From positions 1 through 64,000 of the forward strand of contig WMKJ01000066.1 in the NCBI GenBank assembly GCA_009733715.1: a stretch of 64,000 bases of DNA. The letters run 5' to 3'. The stretch comes from Herpomyces periplanetae (taxonomy: Eukaryota; Ascomycota; Laboulbeniomycetes; Herpomycetales; Herpomycetaceae). The notes beneath the pieces are model-generated. The model was not told the DNA's origin, made no database searches, and saw only the letters and a list, made by a program, of their open reading frames with translations. Shown one piece after another: positions 22,877 to 35,978 of this stretch. Position 1 is the first letter of the stretch. The number at the start of each line of letters is the position of its first letter. The translations under genes were made by a program, and so were the position numbers.

Positions 22877-24839
22877 TTCAATATCCAAAGTAGCTACGAA
22901 AGTTAAGATGAAATGGTATAAGAGAAGAGGAGAGGAAGATGGACGATGGTTATACACTTAAAATTATCAAGAGGAAAACTTTGCGATCAAATGTTGGCGG
23001 AACGTAATTTTACAAATTTAACAAGTAGGCATACAATGATCAATTCGATACGTTTATTTGTCTAGATAAATTTTGAATTTAATGGGTAAATCTAACGAAC
23101 TTTAATAGAATTGACTTGAATCTTTTTGGGAGAAAAATATAAAAAAAGTTTTCTTATCAAGTTAAGCGAGAATCGCTTTCCCTTTAAACAAAATCTACAC
23201 CACGTGACCATACACAAAAGCATACTGCGCTGACGATCTTTGGCCGGCGGAATTGGAGAGTTCTGGAATAATTGTTATTCCGGCCAAGGCAATGGGTGCT
23301 GGACCGTGTGTCCAGGAAGGAAAGAGCGACATGATTTAAAGAAGGTGCTGCCGGGCTCAATCTTGCGGGTGAAGGTGTGATGCGGGGAAGGTGGCGCTCG
23401 GGTGGCGTTGGGGTGTGTAGGGGGGAGGATTTATGTATAGGACGTGATGGTCATTTGGGTGTACTTAAGCCTGTGAAAGTACATATACGCATATACATAC
23501 GCGTACAAATATGCATACGCACACCTATACAAGTACAAGTATAATCACAAGTACAAGTGCAAGTACCTACACAAGTTCCTATACAAATAGCCATACACTT
23601 CCCCACACACATCCCTACACTCCTACACCCATATATACATCTACATCTTACACCCTCTACTCTCGTGACTTCTTTTCATTAAACCAATCAATCCTACTTT
23701 CTTGCTCACATCCAGTTAGCTATTTCGTATTTTATCTCTCTTTAAAATATACCATTACATACATAATTCCCCTGCTAAACTCTTTAATTCTAATCATGCG
23801 TATTATGACGTCATAAGTACTATCACAAAAATTGATATGCTGTAATGGAATGAAAATTTAAGCTTTAACCACTTTTCTATGGATTAACAGGAAGTTAAAT
23901 TTACGATAAACTAGTACATATTTTAAAATTCTAAGAAATTTTTGAAATGACACCCCTCAATTACTCCCCTTTGAAATTTCCCCATAAACATATCCATTAT
24001 ACTCATCCAAACCTCTTTTCCAATGAAACTCGTAGTACCATCTATAATTTAATGGGTTATTATATACTATCTGTTAACCTTACTTACACACATTTAGTTA
24101 ACATCCCCTCCCGTTTGAACTACCGTAATAATCTTGTAATAAGTGATAAGATGGTATTAACAGGCTAAAGCTTCCTAACGGTGATAACTTGAAACTTACG
24201 TAGGGAAATTATGGGTTATGCTTTTCTTACTCTAGCATGTTCAGACAATGAACCATATATGTCGGTGAGCTATATTCCAAATATATAATGCGGATCCTAT
24301 TAAAATCCAGGTAGTAAATATTAAATTCCAATTAGGCTAATCCAGTATTAAACGTCTTAAGCTAGTCAATATACTAAATGTAGCCGCTGACCTTACCATA
24401 TGTTAAAAACCACGAAATATACATTAACCGTGTAATAACAATTTTTACAGGGAAAACAGACTCAACCAGGCTTTCCACAATACTTACTACTAACTTGACA
24501 AAGGTTATCCCGGATAAGTCAGATACTCTGTATGGTCCTCCAACTTCAACTCTTGAGAACAAATATGCGAAATTTTCGGTGTTTCAAAATAGTGCATCGC
24601 AATAAACTTCACTGGATCATTATTACGTGTAATTATCTAATCAATTTACAAGCAAGATGACTGAATAATCAAGGAACTTTGATCGTTTAACGCTTAACAC
24701 AGACTTTATTTGATACAGCATACATATTAAGTTGAAACGACATTTAAATATTTAAACTTGACATAGAAATTAACATTTGGGTATTATTGAGCAGTAGCAG
24801 TAGTAGGAGGTGTGAATGTTAAAAAAAATACCGACTAGT
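22877..24839. promoter_or_regulatory. Intergenic region between the GLT1 promoter and the CHZ1 3' end
   Basis: No supported gene in 1.96 kb. It includes CACGTG at 23201-23206 (325 bases upstream of the GLT1 start), a tandem ACAAGTACAAG tract near 23515-23600, and a full CRE-like palindrome TGACGTCA within 23804-23817. A Thr/Tyr-rich frame over 23511-23816 is a by-product of the repeat. Confidence 0.45.
23480..23640. repeat. TACA/ACAAGT-rich simple repeat
   Basis: Imperfect copies of ACAAGTACAAG, CATATACA and CCTACAC spread over about 160 bases. Confidence 0.65.
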
Positions 24840-25402
24840 TCAATCCTGAACTTCAGAATCATCTTGCGCTTCAAAATCAGCATCATCGTCGTTGTCTTCT
24901 TCCAAATCTTCTGCATTTAACAACTCAGGCTTGGTAAAATCGATCGCTTTTCCCCTGGTTCGTCTTCCACTGGATATGATATTACTACTGTCAATTTCTT
25001 CGAGGTTATCTTCCTCAACTTCAACATCGCCTGAAGTAATAATTAGTGGAACAATTAATGTTTAGAGTGTCATAGTATTAATTTAATTGGACGGGAGGTA
25101 TGACAGAACGTTATCACGTACCATCTGGGACCTGTATAAATTCAAAGTAAAGGTTAGTGAAGATCTTTTCTCCCAATAAAAGTAGCCAAGGAAATGATTG
25201 AAAGGTAAAATGAAGTGTGACGTCGTACATCGTCGTTCATGTACGATTCGTCATCGGAGCTGTTGGCTTCGGCATCATCTCCTTCGGAATCATCTTCAAA
25301 AGCCTGGACATTAGCCTCATCTGTTTTAGAGGTAGCGTGAAAGTCTGATGATGAATTAGTAGACTTTTTAGCGCTTGCAGGAGAGGTAGGTTGGGCCGAC
25401 AT
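24840..25402 (-). CDS. CHZ1: Histone H2A.Z-H2B chaperone Chz1
   Basis: Three exons (25229-25402, 25122-25131, 24840-25030) with introns of 97 and 91 bases, both carrying CTAAC/CTAAT branch sites; the product is 124 residues. The hallmark CHZ motif is in exon 3: LEEIDSSNIISSGRRTRGKA followed by IDFTK. Both flanks are acidic (EDDSEGDDAEANSSDDE; DLEEDNDDDADFE), as in all Chz1 proteins. Chz1 carries H2A.Z-H2B dimers to the SWR1 remodeller. The middle exon is only 10 bases (VPD plus one base of Gly), bounded by CAG and GTACGT; it is the only way I found to keep the frame between the two obvious exons. Confidence 0.88.
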
Positions 25403-26303
25403 CGTTGTAAAGAAATTACTTTATGGGGGCCTGCCGTACTGAAGAAATTTAGGAAGTATGTAATAAGCTACCCAAGAAATCAAGTTCAACATTGACTCGA
25501 AACAGAGTTAATGGGTAAAACTGCGTTAAAATTTTGGGGTGGAAAAGAGTATAAAACATCATTGTTAAGTCAAACAACGTACCGCGCTAGAAATACCAAA
25601 TAAATTGTCAGTGATACATATAATATAAATACGAATAGTCGTTTAGCAAAGCATACGATTAAAATGAAAAAAACAATAAAACAAAAATGTCAATAATCGT
25701 TGAATGGGTAAAACATTTGAATATTTTAGAATACGTGAAATAAAGTATACAGGCATATACACACCGAGTAACAGTAAATCGTAAAGGTTAGGCGTTTTAT
25801 AGAAATGTCTTAAGGTTATAATACTTTGCACTGTGCAAGGTTAACTTTCGGGTAAATTTTCAAGATTAAAGTATACCACAAAACTGAAAAGTAATCAAAA
25901 CTTTTAAATTATTCCCATTTAACGGTACACGCAATTAATAAATTATTTATCTGGAATAAAACAAATTGGAATTCCAACTTGACCACAATATGAACATCAC
26001 CAAATCAACCGAACCATATATAACCCGCCAGGCACCACTACAGCCTCCACGTGACTGCCGACTGGCCCACGGCCTCGTGATCAGGCTTAGTAATTCCAAA
26101 ATAATCACCAGCCACACGTGGCTGTGAATATCCGGGATGATTTTTAAGCGAGTTACCGGAAAGGAAAGTTGAAGCATCTTGTTCGAGGTAGCGTTGATAT
26201 TTTTAAGAATATTTTGATTTGTTATTTAAGTGGAGTTTTTTTGCATGTTCAAGTTAACTTTTTATTTAAGTTTCAATTATTTTGTTAACTAAAATTATAT
26301 CTG
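25403..26303. promoter_or_regulatory. Divergent promoter of CHZ1 and the NDUFA8-type gene
   Basis: No gene. CACGTG occurs at 26048-26053 (within CCACGTGACTGCC) and at 26115-26120 (within CCACACGTGG), 190-255 bases upstream of the + strand start. Confidence 0.5.
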
Positions 26304-26835
26304 ATGGCATCACGTCCCCCTCGATTTCATCAGGCTGCTCTTATTGACACGACACCTTTACCCAATGACTATCCCAAAGTTCAAGAAATAACAGCTACTT
26401 CGGCTCCTTTGTACTCTGCAGCTTATTTTATTGGGGCTAGATGTTCAAAATGTAATGATGAATATATGCAGTGTAAGGATAAATCAAATGGTCGAGGAGA
26501 GTTTGAATGCTTTGAACAGGGCCGTCGCGTTACGGAGTGTGCTGCAGGCGTTCTCCAAGACATTCGAAAGCATTGTCTTGAAGAATTTCGCAATCATTGG
26601 AGGTGTCTCGATAATAATAACATGCAGTTGTGGAATTGTCGACGTCCTGAGCGAGTATTTAATAAATGCGTTTTTGATAATCTGGTATGTTAACTTTTCC
26701 CTTTATTTAACATGTGTATACTAAGTTTATTACGTGCAGAAACTGGAAAAACTTATTCCCGGTACCCCCCCCAATGAAACTCCGGTTCACCTGCGAAAAC
26801 ATCAAATATTCGCGGCATTTCCTCAATCGGACTAG
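26304..26835 (+). CDS. NDUFA8: Complex I accessory subunit, NDUFA8 type (twin CHCH domain)
   Basis: Two exons (26304-26684 and 26740-26835) across a 55-base GTATGT...CAG intron; the product is 158 residues. Four CX9C arrays are visible: CSKCNDEYMQC, CFEQGRRVTEC, CLEEFRNHWRC and CRRPERVFNKC. They form two CHCH folds oxidised by Mia40 in the intermembrane space. The N-terminus (PLPNDYPKVQEITATSAPLY) and the exon 2 end (KLEKLIPGTPPNETPVHLR) are typical of the subunit called NUPM or 20.8 kDa in fungi. Its presence implies a functional proton-pumping NADH dehydrogenase and so excludes lineages that lost complex I. Confidence 0.95.
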
Positions 26836-27164
26836 TGTGTTCATGATTTTTAGCATTTTTACACTTTCTTAATTCTCAATGAATACAGCATGTCGGAACT
26901 CACTCATGTTGATCACACCGAGTTCATAGTATGAAATGACCCATGGTTTCACTGGGTAAACGGCCCATACTTTCGGTCGTATTACTTGACTTGCAGCACA
27001 CTTTATTTTTGTCATTTTTCACCTACGTTTCCTTCGAAGTTTGTATATACTCTCTATACTAAATACGGGATTTTTACTTAAGCCAAGTTAAACCACCAGC
27101 ATGTTAAACGTATACAGTGCAATAAGGGTATCTAGCGTTTGTGGAATTCTCCGTACGAAACGGT
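26836..27164. other. Convergent spacer between the NDUFA8-type gene and MCL1
   Basis: 329 bases between two stop codons. It presumably holds both 3' UTRs. Nothing else recognised. Confidence 0.4.
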
Positions 27165-30112
27165 CTAGTTTTGTCGGACTTGGGTGATTCGCTGGTCGGC
27201 CAATGCTTTAATACGATTGTTGAGTGAAGTACAATTGAATCGTGCGGCCACGCGACTAGCTGCCTCGATTAACTTTCCAGCTGGATACTCTGGCGTAGGA
27301 GTGTCATCTTGTAACAAATTTACAAGTTCCATGCCTCGTAATCCACGGGAATCGCCTACACGACAGTCAATTGCAAGCAATTGTAATATTGCTTTATTTA
27401 TTTCTTGCGTTATTTCCTGTCGGCGAGCTAACAATTGTTCTCGATGACGTCGTCGATGAACAAGGGAGGAATTGGTCACAGTGAGAGTTGACAAAGGATT
27501 ATTCGGATCTTCACCATCTGTTTCCTTGTTTATACATTCAATAGCATCATTGAGGAGGGACTGTAATAGGGAATTTTTGACGAAGATTTGCTCAAATTCA
27601 GCCCTGTCGTCTAGTTTGTAATTTTTATCATTTGGTTTTACGTTAGTTTCATTGCTTTCATCGCCGCCGTCATCATCACTTTCTTTATCCGTATTATTTC
27701 GTTTAGAAGTATGAAGTGGAATGATAAAGTCAAGTTCATTTAATATAGGCGGTGGAATTAAGGGTGATTTTTCATTTGACTTTAGTCGTATGCAGTGAAA
27801 TTTACCGTTTGCTACAGCGACAGGCCAGTAAAAATCGGAATTGTATTGATAAGAATTTCTTGATAACGAATGAGTATCAAGAACTGGAGCCCACAGAGCT
27901 TGATTCGGTGTTCTCCAGTGCAAAAGGACGACTAATGTGCCCTTTGAATCATAGATGTAGGGATCTCCTTGATCTGAAAAGAATATAGCAATCAACTTTG
28001 TATCAGCAGAGAGGGCCACAGTATCTTCATTTTGTAAAGTTTGATCCAATTTAACATTTATAATTGAATATAAAATTTGTGTTGAACCATTAGCACGAAC
28101 TGAACCGTTAACAGCCATAAACAAGTAATCATCCCATGCTGCACATGATATAATTGGTCCATTTTTCAACCTATACACTTTAACCGGTATACCACATGGT
28201 GTATAAACACGTATAAGGCCTGATGATGTAATAACTATAGCGTAAGATTTACTTAGAGAAATAGCTTCAATTGATTCGTTAACGGGAAGTTTCGTATGCC
28301 AATCTTGGTAGGGAGCCCAGCTTTCATGAGGACGAAAATAGAGAATTGCAGGATTATGAATTGAAGGAGAACATGAAAATAAAGCACCATTTTCCGTTAA
28401 ACAACCCTTATCCCAACCGTAAGGATCCGTAAAATGAACATTCCTGTGTAATTCACGATCATAAAACTCAATAGTCACTGTGTAATGTGTTCCTTGATCC
28501 ACCGTCCATACAAATCCAATTAAATTCAAGCACAAATATCGTCGTCCATTACGCCACATCGAACTCCCCTGCTGCACCGCCACGTGGATCATGTGACTCC
28601 CACCGGGCAGCCCCGGATTAATTAGTCTCCGCTTGGAAGCCGTTTCGGGAAATTCGTCGATTTGGTCTCGAGTCCGTTTTTCACGATGGCTAGGTGGGAT
28701 GGATTGGGTTAAATTATCCGAAGAATTGTCGTCATCTTCATCATTGACGACAAATCCATCGTCATCATCGTATGTATCAAGTTGATCTCCGATAATTTCA
28801 TCAAATGAATCAGGTGTATATTGTCTTCTATGTTTTCCTGCTAATGCAGTAAGTTTCAATTGCTTTTGAGGTCCATTGGCCGGTCTTTTGGGTAAAATGG
28901 TGGATTTTTCCCTTGTTTTAATCAAGTTTAATTTATCATCTTCTTTACTACTAGCTAAAGGTTTATTGAAAAGATTTACTAATTCCCCTGGAACAATATC
29001 CGTGTATATAAATAATTCCCCTTCCATTGTACAATATGCCAGATTATTTTGTCCCGTTTGCCATGCTAAACTTGTTATTGAGGCTGATATCCCATCATAT
29101 TTATAAATCATTTCATGCGAATCTGTTTTCCAAAGAATTATTCGGTTATCTTCACCTGCACTAGCTAATATAGTTCCATTCGGGCACCATGCAATAGCTG
29201 TTATATTACATGTATGCCCATTATTAAATGTAGCCAATGGTTTCCAATCAGGTGATGATATTAGTTGTAAATCATGTGTTAATTTTGCCACACAAAACAT
29301 CGTACCATTAGGATGCCAGATAACTTTTGTACAGATAATCGAATCTGATTCCACTCGCGGAATCAACCCATCAAGTTGTTTAACAATTTCCCCCTTACCA
29401 GTCTTAATCGAGTAAATATAAATTATACCATTTGTGCACGAAAGAGCCAGGTAAACTCCGTTTGGATCGTATGAAACATGCTTAGGACTTTTAGGTGTGG
29501 AATCCAACGTTATAACTTGTGTCATATCATCAATCTTTACAATTTTAACGTTTAATTCACTATAAATTCGTTAAATAATCAGTAAGGTATATCTGAGCCT
29601 GCAACCATACTCCTAAATTGTAAACTTACTCACTCGCAACTGCAACCCACTGGTCGTCAGGCGATATTGATATATCCCGCACGGGTAACGTTGATCGCAT
29701 TAACACGCAATCATGAGTGTAAGTATTCAGTGAATATTTTATCATTGAACCATCATCACTACCCGAGATAAAATATTCATTCTATAAAACTCCCCCCACA
29801 TATACACTCATGTTAATTTTAAATGCTAACTTAAGAATACGTCTAACCCACCTGAGCAGCAATACAGGTATTCGATTCGGGGCAATTGTCAATATTTTTT
29901 GGTTCATCCTCTGATCCTGATTCAAATACACGAATTGCATTGTTAACTCCTAATGTTATTAATTTACTACCATCTGGTGTATAACTTAGTGAAGTTAACC
30001 CAGGTGTATCTGTATGTAGGGTTTATAAAAATTAGCATAACAATATTATAATTAATAAAACCATTAATCTTTGAATAAACTTACGAGCCGGACGACCACG
30101 TAACTTTAACAT
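27165..30112 (-). CDS. CTF4: Replisome adaptor Mcl1/Ctf4 (WDHD1/AND-1)
   Basis: Four exons (30085-30112, 29852-30009, 29630-29781, 27165-29559) with introns of 75, 70 and 70 bases; the product is 910 residues. Joined N-terminus: MLKLRGRPAHTPGLTSLSY. WD40 repeats cover about residues 10-320 (ISGSDDGSMIKYSL, DDQWVAVASDELNVKIVKID, LASAGEDNRIILW), followed by an acidic linker and the SepB/Ctf4 trimerisation propeller (about 390-720). The C-terminus is helical and lacks an obvious HMG box. Ctf4 couples the CMG helicase to polymerase alpha and supports cohesion. The second intron uses a GTGGGT donor. It is divergent from NUP57. Confidence 0.94.
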
Positions 30113-30585
30113 AATCTTTTCCAGTAATACTTCCAATCAACCTGCACCGAAAAAAAATCAAACCAAAGTCCGAACCAAAAAAATCCCCGAAAATCATCCC
30201 ACTATTTGCCCTTCCGGTCCATCAGATTATTCCGTTCCACCCCCTTTCTTCATCCGAAATTCATCCGATAGGGCTGATACTAGTCATCCACGTGATCTAC
30301 GGTGGCGTAATTTGAGTGGCGGCAGTGGGATTTGGAGATACTATGTGACCGTATTTTCTTTCATGAAATGGGGGATTCCAACGATTAAAATCATCTTGCG
30401 CTAATCATTTTATCATTGTGGAATTTAAAAGTCGTAGTTAATTTTACTAGCGCGGGTTTACGCTCTCATATTTATTAATTTTATCCTTGATATTATTGGT
30501 TATCTTGTCTTGAATGAACGCGGGGAAGGGGAGTTTATTTTTTATCTTAAAGCTGTGTTAAACAAAGTTAACGCGTAATTTCTTC
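30113..30585. promoter_or_regulatory. Divergent promoter of MCL1/CTF4 and NUP57
   Basis: 473 bases without a gene. CACGTG at 30289-30294 sits about 177 bases from the MCL1 start and 292 from the NUP57 start. ATAGGGCTGA at 30268-30277 also forms half of a perfect palindrome near 47450. GGTGGCG at about 30301. Confidence 0.5.
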
Positions 30586-31985
30586 ATGTCGTCGATATTT
30601 GGAAATAATTTATCGACAAATTCGTTAACGGGTTCATCAAATGGATCGTCCTTGTTTGATACATCGAAAAAGCCAACGGTTACATTTGCTTCAAACTTAA
30701 ATCAAGCGGCGTCCCCTAAAGTAAGTAGTTATAATTTATTACAATGAGTTTTAGTCGTGCATAATATTTCTCACACGCGTTTAGCAATCCTTATTCAACG
30801 CTTCAACTACCAAAATATCCTTTTCCAACCCCCAAGCTTCCGCCAATGTCAACGCCCCCGCTACGAATCTGTTCGGTTCTTTTTCCGGACCCGTTAATCC
30901 CTCCTCTGTTAACGGGAATCTAAACAATATCCCAACTGGCATAGCAACCTCACAAAGTGCGCCTCAGTCTACTTTGCCACAATCATCTTTATTTCCGTCA
31001 TCTACAACTAGTAATTTGTTCGGAGGTGTATCGATATTTAATGATAAATCTCAATCATCAAATTTTGCCAGCCAATCGCTTCCCAAACTGGGACAAAGTC
31101 ACTTGTGGAATGCGGCAAGTTCCCAAAATAATCGGGAAAAAAGTGTTGCCGAACAAATGCAAATTCTTGCAGAAAAGTGGTCGTCAAACTCTCCACAATG
31201 CGCCTTTCACTGCTACTTTTATAATCAAGTCGCCCCCGATAGTGTTCCATTTTACGGTCCATCACCCGAAGATAATGTTAGACTATGGGAGGAAGCTTTA
31301 CTAAAGAAACCTAATCCAGAAGCCATTCCTGTACTCGGAAAAGGATTCGGGGCTGTTGGCAAGCGTCTTGAATTACAACATTCGGCCCTCATTGTTTTGC
31401 AAGGCAAGATGCGTGAAATTTTTACCAGTCTTACAACTATCATGCAAAAACACGAGCTGGAGTTCGCCACCCGAATAGCTAACGCCCGACGTCGCAATTT
31501 CGCTCTAAACCTACGCTACTTAGCCTTAGCGGGCAAAGTTCAAGTTTTGCGAAATCGTGGGTACTCTTTAGATTCGGGTGAAGAGGAATTGAAAAAGTAC
31601 TTGAACAATCTAGAAAAATTGGCGTCTGACCCGCTCGTCGGTGGAAGATTAGATGAAATTTGGGCGCGGATGTCAGCCCTACGAGTGAAAAGTCAAATGA
31701 TTCAAGAGGAATCAAAGCGTTTAGGCTTACGCAACGGTAAATCTGTTCCGTTTAGCCTAGATGACGATGCCATGAAGCAAGTCACCAAGGTAAGTTTCTA
31801 CGTATCTAGGAACCTCGTGTCTCTACGAAAACCAACTCACGTACAATGATTGGCAGCTTTTACAAAAGTATGATAAGCAGTTAGCGCATCTCAAAAATGA
31901 ATTGGGCAATATTGAAAGCGAATTCAAAGATCGGATTAACTTCGAGAAGCTAGAGATGGATACACTTGGCTCAAGGCAAAGGTGA
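30586..31985 (+). CDS. NUP57: Nucleoporin Nup57/Nup54
   Basis: Three exons (30586-30720, 30785-31789, 31857-31985), introns 64 and 67 bases; the product is 422 residues. The N-terminal 170 residues are Ser/Asn/Thr-rich with only a few FG units (SIFGNN, LFGSFSG, LFGGVS). Residues about 180-400 are the Nup54 alpha-helical region, seen in CYFYNQVAPDSVPFYGPSP and LWEEALLKKPNPEAIPVLGK. Exon 3 gives the final coiled coil (LLQKYDKQLAHLKNELGNIE). Nup57 joins Nsp1 and Nup49 in the central channel of the nuclear pore. The FG region is poorer in FG than in yeast Nup57 (541 residues). Confidence 0.93.
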
Positions 31986-32926
31986 ACGATAGCACACAAG
32001 ATCCAACGACTCTTCGGCTTCGTTATGGGGTAATATCTCGGGAAATTTGAACGTAACTGGAGGTCTTGTTAAAATGGAATAAGATTGTTTAGTCGATACG
32101 ATGCGGATGAGCGGGCGTAGTGTGGTTAACAAATGCTAACCGGAGGAATATTCCATCATTAAGTCTACTGGAAAAGTTTTCCAACGTAGCGAACAACATG
32201 CGGAACTAAATGATGATTATGATAGTCATGGCGAGGTCAGCAAACTCAATTGCACAATTGCAACGAGATGAGCATGTTAACCTACCTATGTATAGAAAAG
32301 CGCACACGCGTAAGCTTGAGTAAATAGCGGAGTTGGCCGCGCGAGTTTCAGCCTGGCGTAGTGAAGTAGTCGTTAGAAACATTCTGAACAGTGAGCGTAA
32401 ATGCAAATACCTTGACCGTTTCACGCGACGGTGGAGCAGCTAGAAAGGCATTAGTTGAGAGAAAGTAAAAAAGTTCAAAAACTTCAAGTTAACATTACTA
32501 TGGGATGAGCGCGCGCACAAGCTTACCATCAGGCATGAACATGTTTAAGGTTAAAAGCGTTTGAAACACGGGGGTTTAGCCGGATGGTAATCTAACTTGA
32601 AAATCTTAACTCAATTCCTCCTAGAAGACAGAATTTAGGCAAACTAGCGGCAGTAAATCCTATTTTGAATTTTTTTTGATTATGAGAAGAAAATATTCCC
32701 ATTTTGAAGCAGTTTCACGCGTTGAAATTCGCGCCACACTCCATTCTTATGACTAATCTCAAGACACAGGTGGCGGAGCGGTGGCACGTGAAAAGTATCA
32801 CGTGAAGAACTGGTGTAGGCTGCTGGCTTGGGCGCGAGCAAGAATAGTTATGGTCAACGCGTGTTTAATGTTACTTGAAAGTTTACTGTTCATGAACGGG
32901 AGTGAAGGGTTGGAAAATGCGAGAGG
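31986..32926. promoter_or_regulatory. Spacer upstream of IWS1
   Basis: 941 bases without a supported gene. Two CACGTG sites (32785-32790 and 32799-32804) lie 14 bases apart and about 120-140 bases before IWS1; GCGCCAC at 32731-32737. Confidence 0.5.
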
Positions 32927-34708
32927 ATGAGTGAAAATATAGGTAAGTTATTAAGTACAATTATACGGAAGATTTAACATGGCTAACTAAAGAGTGATTG
33001 AGTAATAGACTTTAACGGAACGGACGATGTTGATGAAGGATTAAGAGATGATGAACTTGATATACAAGAGAATAATGAGGATACATCGGATAATGAATCG
33101 GGGTTATCGGATGTAGATGATGCTCAATTTCGGGATTTTGATCCGTCTAATATAGCTATCGAGGAACCACCAGCGTTAATCGTAGACGAGACTAACGTTC
33201 ACTTACTCGATGTCCCGAAAAATCGAAAGTCGAAGATTCGCTCTGCCCGCTTGGTAACTTCGGAAGATGATGCTTCATCATGTGAGGAGGGTGATAGCAG
33301 ACATGCGCGAAAACGTTCGGCAACGACGACGACGCCATCGTCACAGCGTCGTGATACTGCGCGGAAACGTTCAACCTCACCGACCCAGCAGCATGACCAA
33401 ACTAGGTCGAACAAATCACGGCGTAAACGTAGCAATCGATTACACGAAGAACGGATAAAAGCGCGACGTCAGCGCAAATACGGTCTCACAGACGTTAACG
33501 AAGTTGCCGCTACTAATGGCACCGGGCTACCGTTAGGCGATTCGCAAAGTAGTTCGCGTGTACGCGGTGTTCGTAAGCATCGGTTACGGGGGGATATCGA
33601 TTCCGATGACGATACACTGAGCGTTGCGGAGCGCCGGCGTCGGGAGTTGGATCGAAAAATGGATTTGGCATTACGCGGGAATCGTGTTAAGATCCGCAAA
33701 GATGTGGGCATTATGATTCTTAATGTTATACGCGTGTGTATCACGTTAACATTTGTGTAGGATATTGAAATTAGCGCGGAACGGGAAGTTCGTGATATGC
33801 GAAATCGCATGATCGAAGCTACACAAGCGGATGCGGAAGCACGAGCCGCGGGGCAACCTGCAGCGCAAAAATTACGCTTATTACCCGAAGTAATTGGTGT
33901 GCTCAGCCGAAATAGCTTGGCCCATCATTTAGTGGATCCTGATCTTAATTTTCTCGAAGCCGTAAGGTTTTTTCTCGAACCCCTGGCTAATAGTAGCTTA
34001 CCCGCGTATAATATACAATACCAAATTTTTACAGCATTGACTCACTTGCCCATGGGTAAGGACGCACTTATCGCTAGTGGAATTGGAAAAGTTACACTGT
34101 TCTATACGAGAACTAAACGAGCACCACCCGTTATACAACGAATGGCACAGGGTTTACTCGAAGATTGGAGTCGTTTAGTGCTTGGGCGAACGGACGATTT
34201 TAGGAAACGGGTGGTTAAAACCGTATTATACGATCCTGAGTACGTTAATGGTGTATTGTGTTTTTAACCCGTGAATTACCAGAATTGGTTACTGACATGA
34301 ACGGGTTCACGTTAACTTGTGGATACTGTGAATTATTATAGGCAAAACTCAGCACAAAAGCAACAAATTCATCGCAAAGTTGCCCTTGAGCAGCAACGAG
34401 TTCTCGACCGTGAAGCTGCATTAGCCTTACCCAATTATCTTAATCGAGCGCGTGTTGAAGGTGGTGTAGCATCGTATACAATTGCACCCCGCGTTAATTT
34501 AACACGATTGGGAGAAGCAGCTTCGGGAGCTGATGAGTTTTCGGCTAGCGGTGGTAACTCTGGAAGTCCACCGACTTCTCAAACTCGTACTAATCGTAGC
34601 TCACGAAACGGTGCATCTTCTCTAGGCGGTAATACGTCATCTATACGTAGAATGCTCGCTCGTGGTGTAATGCCACCTGTATCCGGATCACGTTCACGGC
34701 ACCGTTAG
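32927..34708 (+). CDS. IWS1: Transcription elongation factor Iws1/Spn1
   Basis: Four exons (32927-32942, 33009-33703, 33761-34239, 34342-34708), introns 66, 57 and 102 bases; the product is 518 residues. A 16-base first exon gives MSENI. The acidic, then basic N-terminal region (to about residue 235) binds histones and Spt6 in the family. Residues about 260-395 are the TFIIS N-terminal-like domain: LLPEVIGVLSRNSLAHHLVD, LPAYNIQYQIFTALTHLPM and VIQRMAQGLLEDWSRLVLG. The end has the typical NRARVEGGVASYTIAPRVNL. It works with Spt6 behind RNA polymerase II. The second intron uses a weak GTGGGC donor; that junction is the least certain. Confidence 0.92.
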
Positions 34709-35026
34709 GGTCAGTATGGGAAGATGGGATTTTAACCATTGATTGGATCTACGGTAGTTTTTGTATGTACACGTACGCAAGGGTTAATAGTATACGTTTT
34801 AAGTTTGATATATAAGTATGCGATAAGTTGTATATAATGCAAATGTATACGTATATGTGAACAGGAGAGAACTGGGGCGCGGCACAGTAGGGTTTAAGTG
34901 GTTTATTATTTGCAAGCTAGAGGAATATATAACCAAATTCTAAATTTCGTACATGAAGATGAGCGGTCATAATTTACAAGTAGCGCGACAGGGAAAATGG
35001 TTAGGGGGAAAAAGGTAGATCTCCGT
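34709..35026. other. Convergent spacer between IWS1 and the Myb gene
   Basis: 318 bases, AT-rich, with short TATGTATACGTATATG stretches. No gene seen. Confidence 0.4.
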
Positions 35027-35978
35027 TTACTCGATTTTACTTTCATCTTGCTTAACCAGCGGAGACGAATCGGCAGAAACCGACGGATAGTGAGAAGCCG
35101 AAGTAGAAACCGCGGCCGAAGCGGCAAGCACAGCCGCAGAACACGGGCCGAGCGAGGACGACGGGCCGATGGTGGCGGTGATTTTGGGCTTGTCTTTTGT
35201 GGCGGAGGCGTGGTCGGCGGCGTCTTTTGCGGAATTTTTGGAATCTTTTGCTGAAGAAGAATTTCCAGCTGATTGTCCAACGGAAAATAACATCAAATTG
35301 GGAATATTGGCGCGAGTACGAATATCCTCATGACCCATTTGCCATAACATACTTTCTACAGCTCGCCACGGTAGTCCCATTTCGCGAGCCGGTATATCAT
35401 ACATCTCCTTGCGAAAACTAAGTTATAACGTCAGGAATGATTAATAGACTATTAGCTAATTAATGGATTGAGGGCGACTTGTTCATGCTTGCATATGTAT
35501 ATGCATAAACATATAGATGCATATATGCGTGTGTGCGTGCATATATGTTTACTTGCACCTTAACCAAGTAACTTACCGAACGTAAAGACGGGCTAACTTA
35601 TTCTTGCGCTCTTCATCCCATTCACTACGCTTTTCACTATAATTCTGATAGCGTAATCGACAACTGATTGCACTCCGACCAGGCAATCTTCTCGCTATGT
35701 CATCCCATTTCATGCCAGATCGTCTTAACTCTATTACACGAGCTTCTTCTGCTGGGGTCCATTTTGTCTGTTTAGTTGCCTTATTCGTAGTCGGTACGCT
35801 CCCATTAATGGTAAGGTTACCACCGGGTGAATGCTTGAGGGAATTTGAAGATTCTCGAATAACTGTCGAAACTTTTTGGACTAGGCCAACGTTTGCCGGA
35901 ATGTCACCGGGTTGATGAGTTCGATGAATAAACGAAATAGGATCACAAGATGATGATGATGATGACGATGATGATGAC

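Noticed and set aside
23511-23816. 101-codon frame rich in Thr, Tyr and Ser
   Set aside because: Produced by the ACAAGT/TACA simple repeat; no domain and no splice context.
26836-27164. Possible small gene between the NDUFA8-type gene and MCL1
   Set aside because: Only short frames; convergent 3' flanks explain the sequence.
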